Below, in pieces: positions 22,799 through 30,148 of a DNA stretch of 64,000 nt; the stretch's first letter is position 1, and each line of letters begins with the position of its first letter. Source of the DNA: an uncultured Opitutia bacterium. Lineage in GTDB: Bacteria; Verrucomicrobiota; Verrucomicrobiia; Opitutales; UBA953. The stretch covers positions 228,501 through 292,500 of the forward strand of contig CAIOAN010000007.1 of assembly GCA_903855995.1 (NCBI GenBank), in the 5' to 3' direction. Under the pieces are notes generated by a model, which was not told the DNA's origin, made no database searches, and saw only the letters and a list, made by a program, of their open reading frames with translations. The translations under genes were made by a program, and so were the position numbers.

Positions 22799-25501
22799 AT
22801 GCCCCGTCTAGCCCTATCCCTCCTGGCTGCTGCTTCCCTTTACGCAGCCCCCACGCCCCCTGCTCCTTACCAGCCTTCGGAAGGCGGTTCCATCGCGCTC
22901 AATCTCTTCCAGCTTCCGGAAGGGCTCGAGGTCACGGTCTGGGCTCGTTCGCCGATGCTGGCGAACCCGACGAATATCGACTTCGACGCCCAAGGCCGTC
23001 TCTGGGTCAATGAAGGCGTCAACTACCGCATTTATAACAAGGGCGGAAAGCGCCGCGCCGAAGGGGATCGCGTCGTTGTTCTGAGCGACACCAAGGGCAA
23101 GGGCTTTGCTGATTCGGTCAATACCTTCGTCCAGGATCCGGAGTGGACTGCTCCGCTCGGCATCTGCGTCATCGATAACGTCGTCTACGTTTCGCACGCA
23201 CCGACAATCACCAAGTTCACCGACGTGAACCGCGACGGGAAGTTCGACCCCGCCGTCGACAAGAAGGAGGTCTTCCTCACCGGTTTCGGCGGCCAGGACC
23301 ATGACCACTCGCTCCACGCCGTGGTGACGGGTCCTGACGGTAAACTTTACATCAACTCCGGCAATTGCGGCGGCGAAGTCACCGACAAGTCGGGCAAGAC
23401 GTTCCGCATTTCCAGCGGTTACGTCGACATGCGTGGTGGCAAGTGGCCTTATGATCCGAAGGCTGTTGCCGGCGCCAAGAGCGACGACGGCTTTGTCTGG
23501 ACCTCTGGTTTCTCCGGCCGCCTCAATGCGGATGGCACCAACCTCGAGATTCTCGGCAACGGCTACCGCAATAGTTTCGAGAGCTTCCCGTCTTCCTTGG
23601 GCGATCTCTTCCAGGGTGATAACGACGACTCGCAGAGCTGTCGCACCTCCTTCGTGCTGGAGTATGGTTCGGCGGGTTACACCACGCCTTCTGGCGCGAG
23701 CTATAACTCCGTCAAACGCCCCGGGCAGTCGATGCCACGCGCTCACTGGCGCCAGGATGACCCCGACACCATGGACGTTGGCGACGTCTATGGCGGCGGC
23801 TCTCCCACCGGTATCACGGTTTACGAGAACGGTGCTCTCGGCGACGCCTGGGTCGGTACGCTCCTAAACTGCGAACCTTCCCGCAACACGGTCCTCGCAT
23901 ACAAACTCGTCGCACAGAAGGGCAGCTTCGCTCTCAATGCTGATACGCGCAAGGATCTGATTACCTCTAACCCGGCCCGCGAATTCGTGGGCACGGACTT
24001 TAAGCATATCACCGCCGAAGAAGCTGCCAAGCCCAACGAGCGCATCATGTTCCGCCCTTCCGATGTTACGGTTGGTCCGGATGGAGCCATCTACGTTGCT
24101 GATTGGTACGACTCCCGCGTCGGTGGCCACCAGACCCTCGATGATACCTGCACCGGTGCGATCTATCGTATCGCGCCCAAGGGATTCAAGTCCGTCATTC
24201 CGAAGATTGACCTCTCTTCTCCTGAAGGCGCCGCCGCTGTTCTGCGCAATCCTGCCGTGAATGTCCGCCATCTCGGATTCAATGCCCTCAAGGGCTTTGG
24301 CGCCAAGTCGCTTCCGGCGGTCGCGGAGATTATGCGCGACTCCAATCCGTATGTCGCCGCTCGCGGTGTGTGGCTACTTCCTTACCTCGGTGATGAAGGT
24401 GTCGCGCGCGTCAAGGCGCTGCTGAAAGATGCAAATCCTTCGCTTCGTCGCCTCGCCTTCCAGTCGTTGCGCCGCGCAGGACATGACACCGTCGGCATCG
24501 CCGCCGAACTTGCGAAGGACTCCGATGTCGCGGTCCGCCGCGATGTCGCCACCTCGCTGCATGCCGTTTCTGCGGACAAGGCAGTGCCGATCCTGATTGA
24601 GCTCGCTCGCCATCTTGATGTGAGCGACAAGAACTCTATCGCTGCTTTCGGCATCGGTTCCGCCGGAAAGCAGGATGCAGTCTGGGCCGCGGTGAAGTCC
24701 GAACTCGCCAAGGATGGCTCCGAAACCTGGTCGCCCGCCGTCGAGCGTATCGCTTGGTTGCTACACCCCGCCTCATCGGTTTCCGAGTTCGTCGCGCGCG
24801 CTTCTTCCGCCAAGGTCTCGCCGGCGTCGCGCACGCTCGCGGTTGAGTCACTTTCGTTCGTCGAATCCAAGGAAGCCGCGCTCGCGATGATCAAGCTGTG
24901 CGCCGAAGGTTCTCCTTGCGCCTCCGAAGCCAAGGGCTGGGCGCTCATGCGCATGTCCGGCACCTGGTCGTCCTTCGATATTCGCGCGGAACTCAAGAAC
25001 GCCGGAGTCTACGACGCCAAGAAGGTCGTGGTCTCGGCGATTCAGGTCGCCGACGAGCCCGCTCCTACGTTCACCGAGCAGGATGTCCTCGCGAAGACGG
25101 GTGACGCCGTGAAAGGTGCCGCGCTCGCCCAGCGTTGTATCATGTGCCACCAGATCAACGGTAATGGCCCCGCTTATGGCCCGGAACTCCGTGGTTTCGC
25201 CACCCGACAGAGCCGCGAGGCCGTAGTCCGCGCCATCGTCAACCCCTCGGCCGATATCGCCCTAGGCTTTGAAGGTACTTCCCTCAAACTCAAGGCGGGG
25301 GGTCGCGTCGACGGCCGCCTGCTGTCCAACAATGATCCGATCGTGATCACTTCCATGGGCGGCGTCACTCAGCTCGTCCCCAAGGATCGTGTCTCGGGGC
25401 AGTCTAAGATGACCCGCTCGTTGATGATGTCGGGCCAATTGCTTGGCCTGAGCGCCCAAGAAGTGGCTGATGTCGCCGCCTGGCTGGCCACCTATAATTA
25501 A
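22799..25501 (+). CDS. PVC-type membrane-bound dehydrogenase with haem-binding CxxCH
   Basis: 900 residues with a signal peptide (LALSLLAAASLYA). Residues about 25-450 form a propeller of the PVC membrane-bound dehydrogenase type (GPDGKLYINSGN, VGPDGAIYVADWYDSRVGGH). About 480-700 are HEAT-like repeats (LGFNALKGFGAKSLPAVAEI, LRRLAFQSLRRAGHD). CIMCH at 780-784 binds c-type haem in a C-terminal domain that ends DVAAWLATY. Such multidomain proteins abound in Planctomycetes and Verrucomicrobia and are thought to oxidise sugars or alcohols and pass electrons to cytochromes. The 80-base gap allows its own promoter. Confidence 0.9.
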   Translation: MPRLALSLLAAASLYAAPTPPAPYQPSEGGSIALNLFQLPEGLEVTVWARSPMLANPTNIDFDAQGRLWVNEGVNYRIYNKGGKRRAEGDRVVVLSDTKGKGFADSVNTFVQDPEWTAPLGICVIDNVVYVSHAPTITKFTDVNRDGKFDPAVDKKEVFLTGFGGQDHDHSLHAVVTGPDGKLYINSGNCGGEVTDKSGKTFRISSGYVDMRGGKWPYDPKAVAGAKSDDGFVWTSGFSGRLNADGTNLEILGNGYRNSFESFPSSLGDLFQGDNDDSQSCRTSFVLEYGSAGYTTPSGASYNSVKRPGQSMPRAHWRQDDPDTMDVGDVYGGGSPTGITVYENGALGDAWVGTLLNCEPSRNTVLAYKLVAQKGSFALNADTRKDLITSNPAREFVGTDFKHITAEEAAKPNERIMFRPSDVTVGPDGAIYVADWYDSRVGGHQTLDDTCTGAIYRIAPKGFKSVIPKIDLSSPEGAAAVLRNPAVNVRHLGFNALKGFGAKSLPAVAEIMRDSNPYVAARGVWLLPYLGDEGVARVKALLKDANPSLRRLAFQSLRRAGHDTVGIAAELAKDSDVAVRRDVATSLHAVSADKAVPILIELARHLDVSDKNSIAAFGIGSAGKQDAVWAAVKSELAKDGSETWSPAVERIAWLLHPASSVSEFVARASSAKVSPASRTLAVESLSFVESKEAALAMIKLCAEGSPCASEAKGWALMRMSGTWSSFDIRAELKNAGVYDAKKVVVSAIQVADEPAPTFTEQDVLAKTGDAVKGAALAQRCIMCHQINGNGPAYGPELRGFATRQSREAVVRAIVNPSADIALGFEGTSLKLKAGGRVDGRLLSNNDPIVITSMGGVTQLVPKDRVSGQSKMTRSLMMSGQLLGLSAQEVADVAAWLATYN

Positions 25502-25525
25502 GACGACCCGTAAATAGGCCTTTTG

Positions 25526-25557
25526 AGGGGGTTTTCCGAAAGGGAGACCCCCTTTTA
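25526..25557 (+). terminator. Terminator after the PVC haem protein
   Basis: AGGGGGT (25526-25532) pairs with ACCCCCT (25547-25553), extended inward by wobble pairs around a GAAA loop, and followed by TTTTAATTT. It ends the sugar-oxidation group before the ribosomal cluster. Confidence 0.85.
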
Positions 25558-25675
25558 ATTTACCGCTTGCCTCTGGGGCCGGGGTTATCAATTTCGACCC
25601 TCCTTTCCCTATGCAAGGCACGGCCGCACTACGCGGGTCCGCGACTTACTAGGAACCAAAAGACCTTATACCAAC

Positions 25676-26371
25676 ATGAAGCAGCTCAGTCTCACTGTCA
25701 CCAGCCGCGAACTCCACGGCCGCGGCCCTGCCCGCCGTCTCCGCGTCGCCGGCTCCATCCCCGCCATCATTTACGGCAAATCCGGCAACCAGAGCGTCGC
25801 CGTCGCCCAGGAAGCTTTCCGCGACCTGATGCGTGCCAAGGGCACCGCCGCCTCGCTCATCGACCTCAATGTCGACGGGAAAAAGATGCTTTCCCTCATC
25901 AAGGAGTTCCAGCGTCACCCGATTACCCAGAAGTTCCTCCATATCGATATCATGGAGATTGACCCGAACTCCCCGATGACGGCCGCCATCCCGGTCCGCG
26001 CCATCGGCGAAGCCCATGGCGTCAAGACCGACGGCGGCACGCTCGCCATCGTCTCCCAGACGATCAATGTCCGCTGTCTGCCGAAGGACCTCCCGGAGTT
26101 CATCGAAGTCGATGTCACCGAACTGAAGGTCAACGAGTCCATTCACGTCGGCGAAATCAAGGCCCCCAAGGGCATTACCTTCCCTGGCGACCCTAAGCGA
26201 GTCGTCGTGGTCTGCTCGGAAATGGCCGAAGAAGAAGCCGCTCCCGAAGCCGCTGCCGTTCCTGTGGCTGGTGCCGAAGGTGCCGCCGCTCCTGCCGCTG
26301 GCGCCGCTCCTGCCGCTGGCGCCGCTCCTGCCGCCGGTGCCGCTGCTCCTGCGCCTGCAGCCAAGAAGTAA
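25676..26371 (+). CDS. rplY: 50S ribosomal protein L25 (CTC form)
   Basis: 231 residues. The N-terminal 5S rRNA-binding domain begins MKQLSLTVTSRELHGRGPARRLRVAGSIP with the middle part continuing PAIIYGKSG. The C-terminal CTC beta domain includes LHIDIMEI and INVRCLPKDLPEFIEVDVT. The tail after about 185 is Ala/Glu then Ala/Pro/Gly low complexity (PAAGAA repeats) ending AAKK. The long form is usual outside enterics. The gene opens the rplY-pth-rpsF-ssb-rplI run. Its leader has no Shine-Dalgarno sequence. Confidence 0.95.
   Translation: MKQLSLTVTSRELHGRGPARRLRVAGSIPAIIYGKSGNQSVAVAQEAFRDLMRAKGTAASLIDLNVDGKKMLSLIKEFQRHPITQKFLHIDIMEIDPNSPMTAAIPVRAIGEAHGVKTDGGTLAIVSQTINVRCLPKDLPEFIEVDVTELKVNESIHVGEIKAPKGITFPGDPKRVVVVCSEMAEEEAAPEAAAVPVAGAEGAAAPAAGAAPAAGAAPAAGAAAPAPAAKK
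26285..26338 (+). repeat. 18-base tandem repeat in rplY tail
   Basis: Three head-to-tail 18-base units (GCCGCTCCTGCCGCTGGC; the third differs at its end) encode AAPAAG repeats in the disordered C-terminal tail of L25. Because the unit is a multiple of three, copy-number change would keep the frame. Confidence 0.85.
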
Positions 26372-26413
26372 TTTCCGCGCCGGGCGCCCCCGGTACCTGT
26401 TCTTTGAAGTCAA

Positions 26414-26998
26414 ATGCCATTCTCGGTCTTCGCCGCCCTCGGCAATCCAGGCCGAGAATATTCCGCCACGCGGCACAATGCAGCGTGGATTGTCATCGAC
26501 GCGCTGGCTGCCAAGGCCGGAGCGACATGGAGAGAGGAAAGCCGGTTCCCGGCTGCGGTCGCCAAGGTAACGCTCGGAGGTTCCTCCGTTCACCTGGTAA
26601 AGCCCCTCTCCTTCATGAACGACAGCGGGTCGCCCATCGCGGCCTTCCTCCGGTTTCACCGGATCGAGCTCCCTGAGCTCATCGTACTCCATGATGATAT
26701 CGCGTTCGAGCCCGGTCAGCTTCGCCTCTCCTTGGGAGGTTCCGCCGCCGGACACAACGGCGTCGCCAGCTGCATCCGCCACCTCGGCGATCAATTCGTC
26801 CGCGCCCGTCTGGGTATCGGCCCGAAGAAGCACCCGGAACAAGACCTGGCTGACCACGTCCTCAGCCGATTTCCCGACGCGGACCTCACGACCCTGAATC
26901 AGCGCATTCCCGACTTCACTCGAAGCTTCGAAACCCTCCTTTCCCAAGGCCTCCCGGCCGCCCAAAACCTCACCAACAGAAAATCACCATCACCATGA
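26414..26998 (+). CDS. pth: Peptidyl-tRNA hydrolase
   Basis: 194 residues, normal for the family. It cleaves peptidyl-tRNA released by stalled ribosomes. Catalytic residues are visible: Asn11 in LGNPG, His21 in ATRHNA, an Asp in VLHDDIAF and Asn in SAAGHNGVAS. FMNDSG is the conserved substrate-groove loop. The last codons overlap the start of rpsF as ATGA. Placement after rplY is a common bacterial pairing. Confidence 0.95.
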   Translation: MPFSVFAALGNPGREYSATRHNAAWIVIDALAAKAGATWREESRFPAAVAKVTLGGSSVHLVKPLSFMNDSGSPIAAFLRFHRIELPELIVLHDDIAFEPGQLRLSLGGSAAGHNGVASCIRHLGDQFVRARLGIGPKKHPEQDLADHVLSRFPDADLTTLNQRIPDFTRSFETLLSQGLPAAQNLTNRKSPSP

Positions 26999-27300
26999 CC
27001 ACCGCCACGATCCGCCGCGACTATCGCGCCAGCCTCATCCTTGACCTCCGCGGGTCCACCGATGCTCCTGAGACCGTCATCGAAAAGCTGAAGGAAGTCC
27101 TCAAGTCCATCGACTGCAAGGTCTCCGAGACCGAGAACCTCGGCCAGAAGGAGTTCTCTCGCGTCGTCGACCGCAAGTTCCCCTCCGGACTCTACGTCCA
27201 GTTCCACTTCGAAGGCCCGGTGACCGCTCCTACCGCCTTCCGCGAGAAGCTGCGCCTTGACCGCACGGTCAATCGCATCCTCGTCCAGGTTAGCAAGTAA
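26995..27300 (+). CDS. rpsF: 30S ribosomal protein S6
   Basis: 101 residues with the ferredoxin-like bS6 pattern: YRASLILDLRG, a helix VIEKLKEVLKS, then LGQKEFSRVVDRKFPSGLYV and a closing LRLDRTVNRILVQ. The first strand is preceded by a short basic leader, MTTATIRRD. It overlaps pth by four bases and is followed by ssb after 20 bases. The S18 partner gene (rpsR), usually in this cluster, is not between ssb and rplI. Confidence 0.9.
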   Translation: MTTATIRRDYRASLILDLRGSTDAPETVIEKLKEVLKSIDCKVSETENLGQKEFSRVVDRKFPSGLYVQFHFEGPVTAPTAFREKLRLDRTVNRILVQVSK

Positions 27301-27320
27301 ACCTCCCACTTCTCCCCACC

Positions 27321-27758
27321 GTGGCCTCATCCTACAATCGCGTCATCCTCGCGGGCAACATGACCCGCGACCCTGAGGCCCGCGCCCTTCCTTCTGGCCA
27401 GGCCCTCACGAAGTTCTCGCTCGCCGTCAATCGCGCCTACACCACCAAGGAAGGCGAAAAGCGCGAGGAAGTCACCTACGTCGACATCGAGAGCTACGGC
27501 AAGCAGGCGGAAATTATCGCCAAGTATTGCGGTAAAGGCTCTGGCATCCTCGTCGAAGGACGCCTCAAACTTGACCAGTGGGAAGACAAGAAGACCGGCG
27601 AGAAGCGTTCGCGCCTCGGCGTCGTTCTGGAAAACTTCACTTTCATCGGCGGAAAAGCCCAGGGTGGCGAGGAGGGCGGTTCTGCCCCCCGTTCCCGTGG
27701 CGGCAACGACTCTCCTTCGCCCGCGCCCGATAACGGCGGCGACGACGTCCCCTTCTGA
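27321..27758 (+). CDS. ssb: Single-stranded DNA-binding protein
   Basis: 145 residues from a GTG start. The OB fold shows YNRVILAGNMTRDPEARALP, FSLAVNRAY, and LVEGRLKLDQWEDKKTGEKR. After a Gly/Ser/Pro-rich linker it ends GGDDVPF, the acidic tip that recruits repair and replication proteins. SSB tetramers coat single-stranded DNA during replication. Its place between rpsF and rplI is typical. Confidence 0.95.
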   Translation: MASSYNRVILAGNMTRDPEARALPSGQALTKFSLAVNRAYTTKEGEKREEVTYVDIESYGKQAEIIAKYCGKGSGILVEGRLKLDQWEDKKTGEKRSRLGVVLENFTFIGGKAQGGEEGGSAPRSRGGNDSPSPAPDNGGDDVPF

Positions 27759-27794
27759 TCTCACCCAACCTTATAACCCAAGAAAGAGCATAAC

Positions 27795-28358
27795 ATGGCA
27801 TTCACCGAAGTTCTCCTCATCAAGCCCGTCGACGGCCTAGGCGCCGAAGGCGAGCAGGTCCGCGTCCGCGCGGGCTTTGCACGCAATTTCCTGCTTCCGC
27901 AGGGCATCGCGCTCCCGGTCAACCGGTCCAACACGAAGTACGTCGAGGCCCTCAAGAAGGCCCGCGAAGCTCGTGAGGCCCGCGACCTCGATACCGCCAA
28001 TACGGTGGTCGCCAAGCTGGCTGCGGTGAAGCTCGTCTTCGCCGTCAAGACCGGCGATGGAGGCAAGATGTTTGGCGCGATCAGCACTGCTGAAATCTCT
28101 GCCAAACTCGCCGAGCACGGCATCGAGATCGAGCGTAAGCGCATCCACCTCGGTCAGGGCCCCGTCAAGCTTCTCGGCAAGCACACCTCGAGCATCCGCC
28201 TGCACGGCACGATCATGGTCGAGCAGGAGTTCGAAGTCGTCTCCGAGAATCCGATCGAGCCTGCCGCCGAAGACGCTCCCGAAGTCGAGGAACGCGAGTT
28301 CCGCGACGACAAGAGCAAGAAGTCGCGCAAGCCCCGCAAGGAAAAGGAAGCCAAGTAA
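27795..28358 (+). CDS. rplI: 50S ribosomal protein L9
   Basis: 187 residues. The N-terminal domain is clear (VLLIKPVDGLGAEGEQVRVR, then AGFARNFLLPQGIA), followed by the long connecting helix and the C-terminal domain with KMFGAISTAEIS. About 35 extra residues at the end are first acidic (AAEDAPEVEE) and then very basic (KSKKSRKPRKEKEAK), longer than the usual 148-150. AAGAAAGAG upstream is a weak purine-rich ribosome site. A strong terminator follows. Confidence 0.95.
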   Translation: MAFTEVLLIKPVDGLGAEGEQVRVRAGFARNFLLPQGIALPVNRSNTKYVEALKKAREAREARDLDTANTVVAKLAAVKLVFAVKTGDGGKMFGAISTAEISAKLAEHGIEIERKRIHLGQGPVKLLGKHTSSIRLHGTIMVEQEFEVVSENPIEPAAEDAPEVEEREFRDDKSKKSRKPRKEKEAK

Positions 28359-28380
28359 GCCTCAGGTCTTCCTGTCCAAA

Positions 28381-28408
28381 CAAAAGCCCGCCGAATGGCG
28401 GGCTTTTG
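28381..28408. terminator. Bidirectional terminator between rplI and EEP gene
   Basis: A 12-base-pair perfect stem (28381-28392 with 28397-28408), GAAT loop, with A-rich and T-rich arms on both sides. It serves rplI on the plus strand and the converging phosphatase gene on the minus strand. Confidence 0.92.
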
Positions 28409-28428
28409 TTTGTGCCTAGATGATGCGT

Positions 28429-29940
28429 TTAGCGGGGCTTGATCCAGTCGACGCTGGAGATAGTGAACTCCAGGTGGCCTTTATAGAAATTGAGCTGCCC
28501 CACCCATTTCACGGGCTCACCTTTCTTGATCGCCTTCACGGCCTGCAGGAGTTTCGGATTAGGTACATAGACAGGGTAGCGGGTCTCTCCGATTGTAATC
28601 GAGGGCTTTGAGCCTCCATTATTGGAGCCATCGAGGATGAACAGTTCACCGATGACCAAGCTGATTTGCTCGGCATTGAGGGAGGGAAGGGTCTTGGCGT
28701 CGTGCAGCTTGCCTCGGTCCAGTTCCGCTGGGAAGGCGGGCAGTCCTTCGGCCGGGCTTATTTCCGGGCGCGACAGTGGCGGGTTGGTCGGGGCATCGTG
28801 GACCATGAATTCTGCCTTCACGGGAAAGTGGTCGCTGATGCCTGCGCCTGGTCCGTAGCCGCTCCAGCGCCAAGGCATGATGGGGTAAGCGTGCGAGTTG
28901 AGGCCAGGGATCACGATGGGCCCGAAACTGCCTCCGACGTAGTCGAGGCCTATGCCGTCGGCCAGACCGCGCGAGATGATGAGATGCATGAGGGTTCCCC
29001 ATTCGCCTTGGAACTCGTCGGATTTCCGTTCGGCGGGGGCGATATCATACCAGAGGTTATAAAGTTCGGCGCCGCCGGCCGCCAGCTTGCCAGCGTCACC
29101 TTGCGAGCCGAGGACGTCCTGGATGCCGGTCTTGAGCATGTAAGGGTAACGCTGTTTCTGATTGTAATGCGAATTGAGGTCGCCGCCAAAAATGATGTTG
29201 GCCTTGGGGTCGGCCTTGAGGATTTCGTCGAGGCGGGCACGGGCTACGCCGGCGTTCTGGATGCGGGTCGGTTCGGTCTGGGTGTTGCCGGCGCCGCTCT
29301 TCCAGTGATTCGCGAAGACGAACAGCGACTCGCCGCCGAACTCGACCTCGACTTCGACGATCGTTCGGGCCGCCTGCACGTGGTGCTGGTGCGTGCTCTT
29401 GATAGGCAGACGGGTGAGGATGGCGCAGTGGATGGCCTCCTTGGAAAGATCGAGCACGTCGCCGAGGACTATTTTATAGCCCGTAAGGCCTTCATCCTCC
29501 AGCGCTTTGATGAGCCAGGCTTCGATCGGCGCCCCGGTCAGCTCGGGGGTGAGCTCACCTTTGAGGATGTCGCGGTAGTTCCGGTCGCGGTGTGCGGCCA
29601 CAAATGCTTCGGGAGTGATGGTGGTGTTTGGAGTGTGGTCGGCCTCGAGTTCATCGAGGATCAGCACATCGGGGCCTCGGCCGTTTTCAGCGGTCTTGAG
29701 CACTGATGCGAGACGGCCTAGTTTTCCGGCCATTTTCTCCGGCGTCCAGCGCTCGGGGCTGGTGCCGGCGACTGGAAAGTCTTCGTACAGCGAGATCGCG
29801 TCCAGATCGAAGAGGTTCTCCACGTTATAAGCGATGACCGTCAAGCGCCGCGCCGCCGCTTTCTCTTCGCCGTAAGCACCGCTTGATACGAGTAGCGCGG
29901 CGAGGAGGGCGACGCGGGGCAGGATTTTTTTAAGAAACAT
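28429..29940 (-). CDS. Secreted endonuclease/exonuclease/phosphatase family protein
   Basis: 503 residues from the ATG giving signal peptide LPRVALLAALLVSSGAYG. The EEP fold motifs are IAYNVENLFD at the N-terminus, FANHWKSG, GGDLNSH and SDHFPVKAEF, which hold the metal-binding Asn/Glu/Asp and catalytic His residues. A C-terminal domain of about 110 residues (IGELFILDG to LEFTISSVDWIKPR) looks like an OB-fold nucleic-acid-binding module. It may degrade extracellular DNA or phosphodiesters; the substrate is not predictable. The gene stands alone, with its own terminator. Confidence 0.82.
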   Translation of the reverse strand: MFLKKILPRVALLAALLVSSGAYGEEKAAARRLTVIAYNVENLFDLDAISLYEDFPVAGTSPERWTPEKMAGKLGRLASVLKTAENGRGPDVLILDELEADHTPNTTITPEAFVAAHRDRNYRDILKGELTPELTGAPIEAWLIKALEDEGLTGYKIVLGDVLDLSKEAIHCAILTRLPIKSTHQHHVQAARTIVEVEVEFGGESLFVFANHWKSGAGNTQTEPTRIQNAGVARARLDEILKADPKANIIFGGDLNSHYNQKQRYPYMLKTGIQDVLGSQGDAGKLAAGGAELYNLWYDIAPAERKSDEFQGEWGTLMHLIISRGLADGIGLDYVGGSFGPIVIPGLNSHAYPIMPWRWSGYGPGAGISDHFPVKAEFMVHDAPTNPPLSRPEISPAEGLPAFPAELDRGKLHDAKTLPSLNAEQISLVIGELFILDGSNNGGSKPSITIGETRYPVYVPNPKLLQAVKAIKKGEPVKWVGQLNFYKGHLEFTISSVDWIKPR

Positions 29941-30135
29941 ATGACCCGTGACGATGGGCAGATGAGATGAGAACCCCACTGCGAACTCGGTGAAATCCGC
30001 GTGTCGGAACCGCGTATTTTAACGCCGCCGTCACCTGGAAGAAACCTTTAACACATGACACTAAACCGACATTTATCCGACGACGAGAAGTCACCCATCC
30101 CGATTCTTTATTAATAGATAAGCCCTGGTGCCTGT

Positions 30136-30140
30136 GGAGG
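30136..30140 (+). promoter_or_regulatory. Ribosome-binding site that decides the PEP-CTERM start
   Basis: GGAGG lies eight bases before the GTG at 30149, ideal spacing. It favours that codon over the earlier GTG at 30128, and is one of the few clear Shine-Dalgarno sites in this window. Confidence 0.65.
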
Positions 30141-30148
30141 ATGTCCGT

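Noticed and set aside
28666..29706. 346-residue plus-strand frame opposite the EEP gene
   Set aside because: The minus-strand protein has complete EEP motifs. The plus-strand frame has none and no start context.
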